Of a stretch of DNA of 64,000 nucleotides, positions 1 to 8,501 are shown piece after piece. Origin of the DNA: Pseudomonas grandcourensis (GTDB lineage: Bacteria; Pseudomonadota; Gammaproteobacteria; Pseudomonadales; Pseudomonadaceae); contig NZ_CP150919.1 of NCBI RefSeq assembly GCF_039909015.1, positions 1,650,501-1,714,500 on the forward strand. Direction: 5' to 3'. Each line of letters begins with the position of its first letter. The first letter of the stretch is position 1. Below the pieces are notes generated by a model, which was not told where the DNA came from, ran no database searches, and was given only the letters and a program-made list of their open reading frames with translations. Both the position numbers and the translations under genes were made by a program.

Positions 1-531
1 GGTCTCAGTGGCGGCTTCGTACAGGCAGATGCCACCCGGTGAGTGTCCCGGTGTGTGCACGACCTGCAATACCCGATTGCCCAGGTCCAGCACATCTCCA
101 TCTTCTACAAACCCCGTGGCCGGTGCGGCCTTGACCCGGTATTCGGCGTAGCACAGCGGACAATCGGGATGCGCCTCGAACATGTCGTCGCCGACGAAGG
201 CTTTGCTCAGGTCGTTGTCGCCATCGGGCGCGGCGAGAATGTCCGCCTCGGCCGGGTGCACCAGCCGTTCAGCGAATTCGTGATGACCGGCGATGTGATC
301 GAAATGGCAGTGGCTGGCCACGGCCACCAGCGGCCGCTCAGTGATCCACGGCAGTTGCTCGCGGAGGCTGACCAGGCCGGAGCCGCTGTCCAGCAGCAGG
401 TCTTTGTCACGGCCCTGGATGTGCCAGAGGTTGCAGCGGTAGAAGGGGCGGATGTACGGCTCGTGAATCAAGCGGATGCCGTCGCTGAGATGTTTGACTT
501 CGAACCAATGATCGCGGCTGACGATCTTCAT
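1..531 (-). CDS. MBL-fold metallo-hydrolase (3' end beyond window)
   Basis: Metallo-beta-lactamase-fold hydrolase whose C-terminus lies off the left edge; 177 codons are visible with no stop. The start is the ATG whose complement is at 529-531. The metal-binding signature His74-x-His76-x-Asp78-His79 is present, followed by a later HTPGHSPGG motif that supplies a further zinc ligand in this fold. The family includes glyoxalase II-like thioesterases and lactonases; the substrate cannot be told from sequence. It is on the same strand as the symporter upstream but is separated from it by a strong terminator, so it is probably transcribed on its own. Confidence 0.85.
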   Translation of the reverse strand, partial: MKIVSRDHWFEVKHLSDGIRLIHEPYIRPFYRCNLWHIQGRDKDLLLDSGSGLVSLREQLPWITERPLVAVASHCHFDHIAGHHEFAERLVHPAEADILAAPDGDNDLSKAFVGDDMFEAHPDCPLCYAEYRVKAAPATGFVEDGDVLDLGNRVLQVVHTPGHSPGGICLYEAATET

Positions 532-550
532 CAGTAGTTTTCTCCAGACG

Positions 551-585
551 AAAAAAAACGAGTGTGGCAACCGACGCCACACTCG
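551..585 (-). terminator. Rho-independent terminator of the symporter gene
   Basis: Perfect 10-bp inverted repeat (CGAGTGTGGC at 559-568 with GCCACACTCG at 576-585, 7-nt loop). On the minus strand it is followed by a run of eight T (551-558). It sits 31 bp after the symporter stop and 20 bp before the start of the hydrolase gene, so it ends gbu-block transcription. Confidence 0.9.
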
Positions 586-616
586 TCGAAGAAAGCATCA
601 AGTCGTTATGTTCAGC

Positions 617-1996
617 TTAGGCAGCGCTGGCCACTGCTGCCGGGCGGCGGGACATCAAGCTCACCACCACGAAACTTACCAGGCCTACACCGAGGCTGTA
701 GTAGATCGGGCTGTTGGCATCCAGACCATCCTTGAACATGAACAGCAGGGCAGTGGCAAAGCCCATGCCCATGCTGGCGATGGCGCCGGCGGTGGTGGCG
801 CGTTTCCAGAAGATCGCACCGATCAGCGGGATCAGCATGCCGCCTACCAGCAGGTTGTACGCCAGGGTCAGGGCGCTGATCACGTCGTTCACGACCAGAG
901 CGATGCCCAGTACCACGATGCCGGTCAACAGGGTGAACAGGCGGTTGATCGCCAGGCTCGACTGTTTACCGCCGCGCAGTTTCGGCAGCAGGTCTTCGGT
1001 CAGGGTGGTGGCAGCGGCGAGCAGGCCGGCGCTGGCGGTGGACATCATGGCGGCCAGTGCAGCAGCAATCACCAGACCACGGATACCGTCCGGCAGGGAC
1101 AGTTTGACGATGGCGGCGAAGGCGTTGTTGACGTTATCCAGATCCGGGATCAGCACGTGAGCGGCCATGCCGATCAGGGCGCAGGCCAGACCATAAACGA
1201 TGCAGTAGATACCGGCAGCAGTACCGGCAACCTGAGCCACTTTAGCGGTCTTGACGGTGAACACCCGTTGCCAGATGTCCTGACCGATCAGGATCCCGAA
1301 GAAGTAGATCATGAAGTAGGTGATGATGGTGTCCCAACCGATGGTGGTGAAGCTGAAGGCAGTTGCCGGCAGTTTCAATACCAACTCATCCCAGCCGCCA
1401 ACGCGGTACAGGCAGATCGGCAACAGGATGAACATCAGGCCGACTGTCTTAATGACGAACTGGACGATGTCGGTCAGGGTCAGGGACCACATGCCGCCGA
1501 TCGCCGAATAAATCACCACCACGCCACCGCCGACCAATACCGACAGCCAGAACGGCAGGTCGAACAGCACTTGCAGCACGGTGCCAATGGCCAGGATCGA
1601 GACCACGCCGATCATCAGCGCATACGCCAACATGATCACCGCGCTCGCGGAGCGGGCCATCGGGTTGTAGCGTTTTTCCAGCACCTGGGTAACGGTGTAG
1701 ATCTTCAGTTTCAGCAGCGGCTTGGCGAGGAACAGGTTCAGCGCCACGATCCCGCAACCCAGGGCCGCACACAGCCAGAAACCGGAAATGCCATGCACGT
1801 AGCCCAGACGCACGGTGCCCACGGTGGACGCGCCACCCAGGACGGTGGCAGCCATGGTGCCCATGTACAGGCTCGGGCCGAGGTTACGACCGGCGACCAA
1901 AAAGTCTTCGTTGGTCTTGGCCTTGCGCATGCCGTAGTAGCCGAGTATCAGCATCGCGGCGGCGTAGATGAGTACGACGAATAAATCCAAAGCCAT
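617..1996 (-). CDS. Sodium:solute symporter (SSS family)
   Basis: 459-residue inner-membrane protein with about 12-13 hydrophobic segments and an N-terminus typical of the sodium:solute symporter family (GYYGMRKAKTNEDFLVAGR, then a glycine-rich first repeat). The ATG at 1996 has GGAGACACGCAACA in front of it. It is the last gene of the gbu block and corresponds by position to PA1418 of P. aeruginosa PAO1. A guanidino compound or GABA-like solute is a reasonable guess for the substrate from context, but the sequence does not show it. A REP pair and 175 bp separate it from the NCS1 permease gene upstream, so it may also have its own promoter. Confidence 0.9.
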   Translation of the reverse strand: MALDLFVVLIYAAAMLILGYYGMRKAKTNEDFLVAGRNLGPSLYMGTMAATVLGGASTVGTVRLGYVHGISGFWLCAALGCGIVALNLFLAKPLLKLKIYTVTQVLEKRYNPMARSASAVIMLAYALMIGVVSILAIGTVLQVLFDLPFWLSVLVGGGVVVIYSAIGGMWSLTLTDIVQFVIKTVGLMFILLPICLYRVGGWDELVLKLPATAFSFTTIGWDTIITYFMIYFFGILIGQDIWQRVFTVKTAKVAQVAGTAAGIYCIVYGLACALIGMAAHVLIPDLDNVNNAFAAIVKLSLPDGIRGLVIAAALAAMMSTASAGLLAAATTLTEDLLPKLRGGKQSSLAINRLFTLLTGIVVLGIALVVNDVISALTLAYNLLVGGMLIPLIGAIFWKRATTAGAIASMGMGFATALLFMFKDGLDANSPIYYSLGVGLVSFVVVSLMSRRPAAVASAA

Positions 1997-2041
1997 TGTT
2001 GCGTGTCTCCGATTGTCTTTTTTATGTGAGGCTGAAAATCA

Positions 2042-2151
2042 ACCTGTGGGAGCGATCTTGCTCGCGAAAGCGGTCTGTCAGTCACATCAATGTTGGATGT
2101 GCTGCCGTCTTCGCGGGCAAGTCGAATCGTCGCACCGCCGCTCCCACAGGT
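2042..2151. repeat. REP pair (REPIN), GTGGGAGCG family
   Basis: Inverted pair of pseudomonad REP elements between two transporter genes. Outer arms ACCTGTGGGAGCG (2042-2054) and CGCTCCCACAGGT (2139-2151) match perfectly; inner arms 2057-2068 and 2110-2121 match with one mismatch. It can form a long hairpin in the mRNA between the two genes. Confidence 0.8.
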
Positions 2152-2171
2152 AGTGCGTTTAGTTCGTTGAA

Positions 2172-3683
2172 TCAGACGGCTTGACGCGTCGCCGGTTGAG
2201 CGAGCGAATCCGTGCTCTGGCTGCGAGGGTCGTTCGGACCGAACACTGCGCTCGATTCCGGGAACAGGCTCAGCAGCGCCAGGTACACCAGCGAGGCCAG
2301 GCCCAGGGTCACCGGCAGGCTGATGTCGATACCACCGGCCATTTCGCCCAGCGGCCCGACAAACTGACCCGGCAGGTTCACGAAGCACAGGCCGACGGCC
2401 GCGCTCGGGATCCAGGCACCCAGGCCACGCCAGTTCCAGCCGTGGGTGAACCAGTAGCGGCCACCTTTCTCGCCGCGGGTGAACACTTGCAGGTCATCCG
2501 GGCAGTAGAAGCCGCGACGCACCAGCAGGCCGATGATCATGATCACCATCCACGGGGTGGTGCAGGTGATGATCAGCACGGCGAAGGTCGACACGCTCTG
2601 CACCAGGTTGGCCGCGAAGCGCCCGATGAAGATGAAGGCAATCGACATCACGCCGATCAGCAACGTGGCCTTGACCCGCGACAGCACCCGAGGGAACACG
2701 CTGGACATGTCCAGGCCGGTGCCGTAGAGCGAGGTGGTGCCGGTGGACATGCCGCCGATGACCGCGATCAGGCACACCGGCAGGAAGAACCAGCTCGGCG
2801 ATACCGCCAGCAGGCCGCCGACGTAGTTGTTGGCCGCGATGTAGTCCGGTGCCTTGACCGCTACGATGGTGGCGGTGACGAGGCCGAACAGGAACGGAAT
2901 CAGCGTGGCGAGTTGCGCGGCAATCACCGACACCATGATCCGGCCTTTGGGCGTATCACGCGGGATGTAGCGCGACCAGTCGCCGAGGAACGCACCGAAG
3001 GAGATCGGGTTGCTCATGGCGACCAATGCTGCCCCGATGAACGCAGCCCAGAAACCGGCCTGGCCCATGGCGACGGTGCCGGCGTACTGGCTGTCGAATG
3101 CAGGGGCGAAAGCGAAAACCCCCAGCAGGAACAGCAGACTGGCCGCCCACACCGCAATGCGGTTGACCCACAGCATGAAGCGGAAGCCATAGATGCACAC
3201 GGTCAATACCAGCAGCGCGAACAGACCGTAGGCCAGGCCCAGGGTCAGATCGGTTTCCGGCAGATCGATCAGGCGTTTGGCACCGCCCACCAGCGCATCG
3301 CCCGAACTCCAGACGGAGAGCGAGAAGAAGGCGATAGCGGTCAGCAGCGACAGGAAGGAGCCGACGATTCGCCCGTGCACGCCGAAGTGCGCACCGGAAG
3401 AAACGGCGTTGTTGGTGCCGTTGATGGGGCCGAACAGGCCCATCGGCGCCAGGATCAGCGAGCCAAGTACCACGCCCAGCACAATCGCCCAGACGCCAGC
3501 CTGAAAGGACAGGCCGAACAGTACCGGGAAACTGCCGAGCACGGCGGTGGCAAAGGTATTGGCGCCGCCGAAGATCAGGCGAAACAGATCGCTGGGCTTG
3601 GCGTCACGCTCATTGTCCGGGATCTGTTCGACCCCGTTTGTTTCGATGCTGCTAAGGCTTTTTTCGTTGTTTTTGTTATTCAT
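2172..3683 (-). CDS. NCS1-family permease (cytosine/purine/allantoin type)
   Basis: 503-residue membrane transporter of the nucleobase:cation symporter-1 family, about 12 transmembrane segments, with a hydrophilic 40-residue N-terminus. The ATG at 3683 follows GGAGCAGATC. Its place beside guanidinobutyrase matches PA1419 of PAO1, so the cargo may be a guanidino compound rather than a nucleobase (inference from context). It lies 55 bp after the small NTF2-like gene and is probably co-transcribed with it and gbuA. Confidence 0.88.
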   Translation of the reverse strand: MNNKNNEKSLSSIETNGVEQIPDNERDAKPSDLFRLIFGGANTFATAVLGSFPVLFGLSFQAGVWAIVLGVVLGSLILAPMGLFGPINGTNNAVSSGAHFGVHGRIVGSFLSLLTAIAFFSLSVWSSGDALVGGAKRLIDLPETDLTLGLAYGLFALLVLTVCIYGFRFMLWVNRIAVWAASLLFLLGVFAFAPAFDSQYAGTVAMGQAGFWAAFIGAALVAMSNPISFGAFLGDWSRYIPRDTPKGRIMVSVIAAQLATLIPFLFGLVTATIVAVKAPDYIAANNYVGGLLAVSPSWFFLPVCLIAVIGGMSTGTTSLYGTGLDMSSVFPRVLSRVKATLLIGVMSIAFIFIGRFAANLVQSVSTFAVLIITCTTPWMVIMIIGLLVRRGFYCPDDLQVFTRGEKGGRYWFTHGWNWRGLGAWIPSAAVGLCFVNLPGQFVGPLGEMAGGIDISLPVTLGLASLVYLALLSLFPESSAVFGPNDPRSQSTDSLAQPATRQAV

Positions 3684-3738
3684 GATCTGCTCCGATCATA
3701 AAGGCGCGCTCATCGTGCGTGAGCATCACCTGTGTTGG

Positions 3739-4161
3739 CTAAGGGGTTGGCAGCCCTTCCGGCATCGCGGACAAATGTTCGTGGCAGGCCAGCCATAGGC
3801 CTTGTTGTTCTTGGCCAGACGCTTGTTTCTTGAAAACAATCGTCTCGCGCTCCTGGCTGAAGTGTTGCTCCCCTTGCATGCGCAACTCGGTGGCTACGTC
3901 ATGGATGAAAATCGCCACGTCACCCCGCAGGCTGACGAAAGCGTTGCTTGAGGTGCACGAGAGCACCTCGAAGCCATCCTCGGAGCGCCAGCCGTCCCAC
4001 ATCGCCTGATAGGCGTCGCGCGACAGCAGGGGTTGTTCGAGGGTGTAGAAGACGAAGCTGGCATCGGCGCTGAACGCACCGAAGTAGGCTTCGCGATCGT
4101 TACGGGCAAAAGCGGACACCAGGTCGGCGGCGGCTTTGAGCACCTGATCACGTTCATTCAT
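3739..4161 (-). CDS. NTF2-like/SnoaL-fold protein of the gbu operon
   Basis: 140-residue protein with a nuclear transport factor 2-like fold pattern: N-terminal helix LVSAFARNDREAYFGAFSADASFVFYT, then strands ending in WLACHEHLSAMP. These small alpha+beta proteins are binding proteins or isomerase-like enzymes; the role here is unknown (PA1420 is the positional counterpart). I start at the ATG at 4161 rather than an in-frame TTG at 4167, because GAGG lies the right distance before it. It begins 9 bp after the gbuA stop, so it is very likely co-transcribed with gbuA. Confidence 0.8.
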   Translation of the reverse strand: MNERDQVLKAAADLVSAFARNDREAYFGAFSADASFVFYTLEQPLLSRDAYQAMWDGWRSEDGFEVLSCTSSNAFVSLRGDVAIFIHDVATELRMQGEQHFSQERETIVFKKQASGQEQQGLWLACHEHLSAMPEGLPTP

Positions 4162-4170
4162 GACCAATCC

Positions 4171-5121
4171 TCAGCGGTGGACTACGCCAGGCAGTACGCA
4201 GAGCATTTCGTACAGCAGGTTGGCGGCCAGCAGCGAGGTGTTGCCGGTGGTGTCGTAAGCGGGGGAGACTTCTACCAGATCGCAACCGACCAGGTCGAGG
4301 CCTTGGCAGCCACGAACGATCTCGATCGCCTGAATGGTCGTCAGACCGCCGATTTCCGGGGTGCCGGTACCCGGTGCCCAGGCAGGGTCGATGCCGTCGA
4401 TGTCGAAACTGAGGTAAACAGGACCGCCGCCGACTTTTTCGCGGACTTCAGCCATCAAAGGCTCCAGCGATTTGTGCCAGCACTCTTCGGCCTGAACCAC
4501 ACGGAAGCCCTGGTTGCGGCTCCAGTTGAAGTCGTCAGCGGTGTAGCCCTGGGCGCGCAGGCCGATCTGCACGACACGGTCCGGGTCCAGCAGGCCTTCT
4601 TCGACGGCGCGGCGGAAGGTGGTGCCGTGGGCGATTTTCTCGCCGAACATGTGATCGTTTACATCGGCGTGGGCGTCGATGTGCACCAGGCCGACCTTGC
4701 CGTGCTTTTTATGAATGGCACGCAGGATAGGCAGGGTGATGGTGTGGTCGCCGCCCAGGGTCAGGGGGATCACATCGTGTTCGAGGATGTTGTCGTAGGA
4801 CTCTTCGATGATCCGTACGGCATCCAGCAGGTTGAAGGTGTTGATCGCGATGTCGCCGATGTCGGCAACCGACAGCGAGTCGAACGGCGCAGCGCCGGTC
4901 GCCATGTTGTACGGGCGGATCATTACCGATTCAGCGCGGATTTCGCGAGGCCCGAAACGGGTGCCGGGACGCAGGGAGGTACCGATGTCCAGGGGCACGC
5001 CTACGAAGGCAGCGTCCAGACCGGCAGCGGTATTCAAATGGGGGAGTCGCATCATGGTGGCGATGCCGCCGAAGCGCGGCATTTCGTTGCCGCCCAGTGG
5101 TTGGTGAAGAATCTTGTCCAC
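4171..5121 (-). CDS. gbuA: Guanidinobutyrase (ureohydrolase)
   Basis: 316-residue ureohydrolase that hydrolyses 4-guanidinobutyrate to 4-aminobutyrate and urea, a step in arginine and agmatine catabolism. Binuclear Mn ligands are all present: His126 (GGDH), Asp149, His151 and Asp153 (HIDAHAD), and Asp240 and Asp242 (SFDIDGIDPA). Length fits the agmatinase/guanidinobutyrase family. Agmatinase cannot be excluded on motifs, but the order symporter-NCS1-NTF2-ureohydrolase with a divergent LysR matches the gbu cluster PA1418-PA1422 of PAO1. Translation starts at GTG (5119-5121) with GAGG upstream. Probably activated by the divergent LysR regulator through the palindrome at 5244-5267. Confidence 0.9.
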   Translation of the reverse strand: MDKILHQPLGGNEMPRFGGIATMMRLPHLNTAAGLDAAFVGVPLDIGTSLRPGTRFGPREIRAESVMIRPYNMATGAAPFDSLSVADIGDIAINTFNLLDAVRIIEESYDNILEHDVIPLTLGGDHTITLPILRAIHKKHGKVGLVHIDAHADVNDHMFGEKIAHGTTFRRAVEEGLLDPDRVVQIGLRAQGYTADDFNWSRNQGFRVVQAEECWHKSLEPLMAEVREKVGGGPVYLSFDIDGIDPAWAPGTGTPEIGGLTTIQAIEIVRGCQGLDLVGCDLVEVSPAYDTTGNTSLLAANLLYEMLCVLPGVVHR

Positions 5122-5243
5122 GGGTAGGGCCTCATCGTCGTTGTTTTATTTATTGGGTTGCGCCGTTCACGGAAGGGACGGGCACCGTTGTGGGCCGATT
5201 CTGCGAAATGTAGTGGCCGGGAAGAATCGCTACGGGCAAATAC

Positions 5244-5267
5244 TTAGTTCAGATTTTTCTAAACTAA
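5244..5267. promoter_or_regulatory. Candidate LysR (GbuR) operator
   Basis: Near-perfect inverted repeat TTAGTTCAGA-tttt-TCTAAACTAA (arms 5244-5253 and 5258-5267, one mismatch). It lies in the divergent region, 122 bp upstream of the gbuA start and 228 bp upstream of the regulator start. LysR-type regulators bind interrupted dyads with a T-N11-A core, and this is the only strong dyad in the region apart from the REP pair. Confidence 0.55.
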
Positions 5268-5309
5268 TGGCTGGGACAGCGATAGACTCACGGACATCCG
5301 CAGAACCAA

Positions 5310-5442
5310 TGTGGCGAGGGGGCTTGCCCCCGTTCGGCGGCGCAGCCGCCGTAAATCACGTTGACGCGGTTTGTCTGATGCATCCCGGATGACGGGTTTG
5401 GGGCCGCTGCGCAGCCCAACGGGGGCAAGCCTCCTCGCCACA
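5310..5442. repeat. REP pair (REPIN), GTGGCGAGG family
   Basis: Inverted pair between gbuA and the LysR gene: arms 5310-5334 and 5418-5442 are 25 bp each with a mismatch near the middle, core GTGGCGAGGGGGCTTGCCCC. The loop carries a second GC-rich dyad. Same family as the inner arms at 42154-42271. Confidence 0.85.
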
Positions 5443-5495
5443 GTGATGTGCATTCCACCTAGAGCAGCGTGTGACCTTTGTATTTGGAGTGTCTG

Positions 5496-6389
5496 ATGGC
5501 CAACGCTTTACCCGACCTGAAACTATTGCGCATCTTCGTCAGCGTGGTGCGCCATCAGGGGTTCGCCAACGCCCAGCAGGAGCTCAATCTCTCGACGTCG
5601 GCCATCAGCACCTACATGAGCCAGCTCGAAGCAGCCCTTGGCCTTGTGCTGTGTCATCGCGGCCGTGGCGGTTTCAGCCTGACCAGCAAGGGCGAGCTGT
5701 TCCATCAGGAAACCCTGCGTCTGTTGGGCGAACTCGAAGGCTTCGAGCAGTACGCCGCCGCCCTCAAGGGCGAGTTGCGCGGTACCTTGAACCTGGGAGT
5801 GATCGACTCCACCGTCAGCGACAAGGCCCTCCCGTTCGCCGAAGCCATCGGCGCCTACAGCCAGGAACACCCGGCCGTGCACTTGCACCTGTCGGTGATG
5901 AGCCCTTACGAATTGCAACTCGGCGTGCAGGACAACCGCCTCGACCTGGCCATCGGTGCGTTTTCCACGCGCATGAGCGGTCTTGTTTACATGCCGCTGT
6001 ACCGTGAACAACACTGGTTGTATTGCAGTACGCGGCATCCGCTGTTCAACGAGCGGCGCATTCCCGAGCAAGTCATCACCCAGCAGCGCATGGTCGGTCG
6101 TGGCTACTGGAGCCAGGCCGAACTGGCGCGGCATGGCTTCAAGCACAGCGCCGCGACGGTGGAAAGTATGGAGGCCCAGTTGATTCTGGTGCTGTCCGGC
6201 GCCTACATCGGCTACCTGCCGGAGCACTACGCCCAGGCCTGGGCCGACAAGGGTGACTTGCGGGTGTTGCTGCCGGCGACCTTCGGTTATCAGGCGCCGT
6301 TCTCGATGATCGTGCGTCGGGGCCGTAGCCGCGAGCCGCTGATCCAGACCTTCCGTGATCTGCTCAAAGCACAACTGAATCAGGCGTAA
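5496..6389 (+). CDS. gbuR: LysR-family regulator (GbuR-like)
   Basis: 297-residue LysR-type transcriptional regulator. The N-terminal winged helix-turn-helix spans about residues 6-65 (LKLLRIFVSVVRHQGFANAQ and LNLSTSAISTYMSQLE); the rest is a periplasmic-binding-protein-like effector domain. I use the ATG at 5496 with GGAG 7 nt upstream, not the TTG 18 bp earlier. Divergent from gbuA as gbuR (PA1422) is in PAO1, so it is inferred to sense 4-guanidinobutyrate and activate gbuA. The tapT gene follows after 5 bp and may be read through. Confidence 0.85.
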   Translation: MANALPDLKLLRIFVSVVRHQGFANAQQELNLSTSAISTYMSQLEAALGLVLCHRGRGGFSLTSKGELFHQETLRLLGELEGFEQYAAALKGELRGTLNLGVIDSTVSDKALPFAEAIGAYSQEHPAVHLHLSVMSPYELQLGVQDNRLDLAIGAFSTRMSGLVYMPLYREQHWLYCSTRHPLFNERRIPEQVITQQRMVGRGYWSQAELARHGFKHSAATVESMEAQLILVLSGAYIGYLPEHYAQAWADKGDLRVLLPATFGYQAPFSMIVRRGRSREPLIQTFRDLLKAQLNQA

Positions 6390-6394
6390 AGACG

Positions 6395-6991
6395 ATGTCC
6401 AGAATTCAATGTCCGCGCTGCCTGCGCCCGCAAAGCCACTGCCTGTGCCCATTGATCCCGAGCCTCGACAGCCGCACCCGGGTGTTGCTGTTGCAGCATC
6501 CGAGCGAAGTGAACCATGCGTTGAACACCGCGCGCCTGGCGGCGCTCGGGTTGAAAAATGCCGAGTTGATCGTCGGCGAGGTGTTTGAGGATTTGCCGGC
6601 GCTGTTGAATCAGCCGGGGTATCGGGCGCGGTTGCTGTTTCCCGACGAAGATGCCCAGCCGATGCAGGCTTGTGCCGCGACAGACGAACCCTTGTTGCTG
6701 GTGGTCCCCGACGGCACCTGGCGCAAGGCGCGCAAGATGTTGCACCTCAATCCGCTGCTGGCGGCGCTGCCGAGGGTGACGCTGGCCGAGGGCGGTGTAT
6801 CCCGCTATCGCTTGCGCAAGGCGCCGGGACCGGGGGCGTTGTCGACGGTGGAGGCGATTGTGCAGGCGCTGGAAACCCTCGAAGCGCCGGCGACGTTTGC
6901 GCCGTTGCTGAAGCCGTTCGAGGCGTTGATCGAGGGGCAGATTGCGGCGATGGGGGAGGAAATTTTTCAGCGTAACCATGGGCCGAAATAG
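6395..6991 (+). CDS. tapT: DTW-domain tRNA-uridine aminocarboxypropyltransferase
   Basis: 198-residue DTW-domain protein. TapT transfers the 3-amino-3-carboxypropyl group of S-adenosylmethionine to uridine 47 of tRNA (acp3U). Zinc-type cysteines Cys6, Cys9, Cys16 and Cys18 form the N-terminal CPRC...CLC motif, HPSE is at 35-38, and the DTW signature appears as Asp106-Gly-Thr-Trp109 in VPDGTWRKARKML. The ATG lies 5 bp after the regulator stop. It is unrelated to guanidinobutyrate metabolism, so its place here is probably only positional. Confidence 0.88.
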   Translation: MSRIQCPRCLRPQSHCLCPLIPSLDSRTRVLLLQHPSEVNHALNTARLAALGLKNAELIVGEVFEDLPALLNQPGYRARLLFPDEDAQPMQACAATDEPLLLVVPDGTWRKARKMLHLNPLLAALPRVTLAEGGVSRYRLRKAPGPGALSTVEAIVQALETLEAPATFAPLLKPFEALIEGQIAAMGEEIFQRNHGPK

Positions 6992-7010
6992 TCGGTGCCT
7001 GTCATGGCCC

Positions 7011-7101
7011 CATCGCGAGCAAGCTCGCTCCCACAGGTTTACTGGCGTTCTCAGAATTTGCGTTCGACGCGGACACTGTGGGAGCGAGCTTGCTCGCGAT
7101 G
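7011..7101. repeat. REP pair (REPIN), GTGGGAGCGAGC family
   Basis: Perfect 26-bp inverted pair (7011-7036 and 7076-7101; core CTGTGGGAGCGAGCTTGCTC) in the gap between the convergent tapT and lapC genes, where it can also act as a bidirectional transcription barrier. Confidence 0.9.
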
Positions 7102-7136
7102 GCGGCAGATCAGTCACCGCAGATTCTGGATACTGC

Positions 7137-8492
7137 CTACCGCTCCCGCATCGCCTCGGTCCGCGCTTTCAACACCGGTTTAAGCAAGTAATCCAGCACC
7201 GTTTTCTCCCCGGTAATAATGTCCACCGTCGCTACCATCCCCGGGATGATCAGCAGCGGTTTCACATCCCCGCCCAAATGGTTTTTGTCGGTACGCACCT
7301 GAATCAGATAGAAACTGTTGCCCTTGTCGTCGGTGATGGTGTCGGCGCCGATCAACTCCAGTTTGGCGCTCAGGCCGCCGTAGATGGTGTAGTCGTAGGC
7401 ACTGAACTTGACCATGGCTTTCTGGCCCGGGTGCAGGAATGCGACGTCCTGTGGCCGCACCTTGGCTTCGATCAGCAGGTTGTCTTCCAGCGGCACGATT
7501 TCCACCATGTCACTGCCGGGCTGGACCACGCCGCCAATGGTGTTGACCTTCAACACCTTGATGATGCCGTGCACCGGCGAGACCACGGTGGTGCGGGTCA
7601 CGCGGTCGTCGATGGCAATGCTTGAGGCTGTGATTTTCGACAGGTCTGTGCGTTTCTCGTTCAGCTCTTTGGCGGCTTCCGAGCGGAAGGTTTGCTCCGA
7701 CTCGTCGATCTTGCTTTTGATCTCGTTGATCGCCGATTCCGCCCGGGGAATCGCCAGTGTGGTGGCGTTCAATGAGCCGCGAATCTCCACCGCGCTGCGT
7801 TTGAGGCGCAGGATTTCCACGGGTGACACTGCACCTGTGCCCACCAGCGGTGTGGACATGTTCATCTCTTGTTGCAGCAGCGCCAGGCTTGAGCTGAACT
7901 GCCCCTGTTTTGAACGAAATTCCGCCAATTCCTGGGTTTTTTGCCGAAGTTGTTCGCTCAGGGTGCGTTGTTCGCTGGCCAGCCGCCGTTGCCGCTGCTC
8001 GTACAGCGAGCGCTCGTCTTCGGCCACTTGCGGAGCCTTGGCGATCACTTCTTCTGACAGCTTGAACGGCCTGCCTTCGGCTTCGGCCGAAAGCCGTTCG
8101 ACTTGCGCGGTCAAGGCGTAGCGATCGGCTTCGCTTTCACCCTTGTTCGACAGGTAGCGGGTGTCATCCAGACGCAGCAAGGTGTCGCCCTTGTTCACCA
8201 TTTGTCCTTCACGGACGAAAATTTCAGTGACGATGCCGCCCTCCAGGTTCTGGATCACCTGGACCTTGCTCGAGGGAATCGCCTTGCCTTCGCCCATGGT
8301 CACTTCCTGCAACACGGCGAATTTGGCCCAGACCAGTGCGCTGACTACCAGCGCGGCGGCCAGCCACACGGTGATTCGCGACCAGCGCGGTGAGTCCTGC
8401 AAGGAAGCACCGGCGGTTTCCGGCATGAACTCGGTTTCGGCACTTTTGTTGAAACTGTCGAAGTAGCCACGGGATCCTTGATCGGCAGACAT
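7137..8492 (-). CDS. lapC: Type I secretion membrane fusion protein LapC
   Basis: 451-residue HlyD-family adaptor that links the ABC transporter LapB to the outer-membrane channel LapE. A cytoplasmic N-terminus of about 38 residues is followed by one transmembrane segment (VWLAAALVVSALVWAKFAVL). Then come a biotinyl-lipoyl half (NLEGGIVTEIFVREGQMVNKGD), a long coiled-coil hairpin (about residues 120-290), the second lipoyl half (SPVHGIIKVL) and a beta-barrel. It starts 9 bp after the lapB stop, as the last gene of lapEBC. Confidence 0.9.
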   Translation of the reverse strand: MSADQGSRGYFDSFNKSAETEFMPETAGASLQDSPRWSRITVWLAAALVVSALVWAKFAVLQEVTMGEGKAIPSSKVQVIQNLEGGIVTEIFVREGQMVNKGDTLLRLDDTRYLSNKGESEADRYALTAQVERLSAEAEGRPFKLSEEVIAKAPQVAEDERSLYEQRQRRLASEQRTLSEQLRQKTQELAEFRSKQGQFSSSLALLQQEMNMSTPLVGTGAVSPVEILRLKRSAVEIRGSLNATTLAIPRAESAINEIKSKIDESEQTFRSEAAKELNEKRTDLSKITASSIAIDDRVTRTTVVSPVHGIIKVLKVNTIGGVVQPGSDMVEIVPLEDNLLIEAKVRPQDVAFLHPGQKAMVKFSAYDYTIYGGLSAKLELIGADTITDDKGNSFYLIQVRTDKNHLGGDVKPLLIIPGMVATVDIITGEKTVLDYLLKPVLKARTEAMRER

Positions 8493-8501
8493 GGGCTACT
8501 C

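Noticed and set aside
608-3701. Long plus-strand frames opposite the symporter and permease genes (608-1984, 2181-3701)
   Set aside because: Gln/His/Arg-rich shadow translations of membrane proteins encoded on the other strand.
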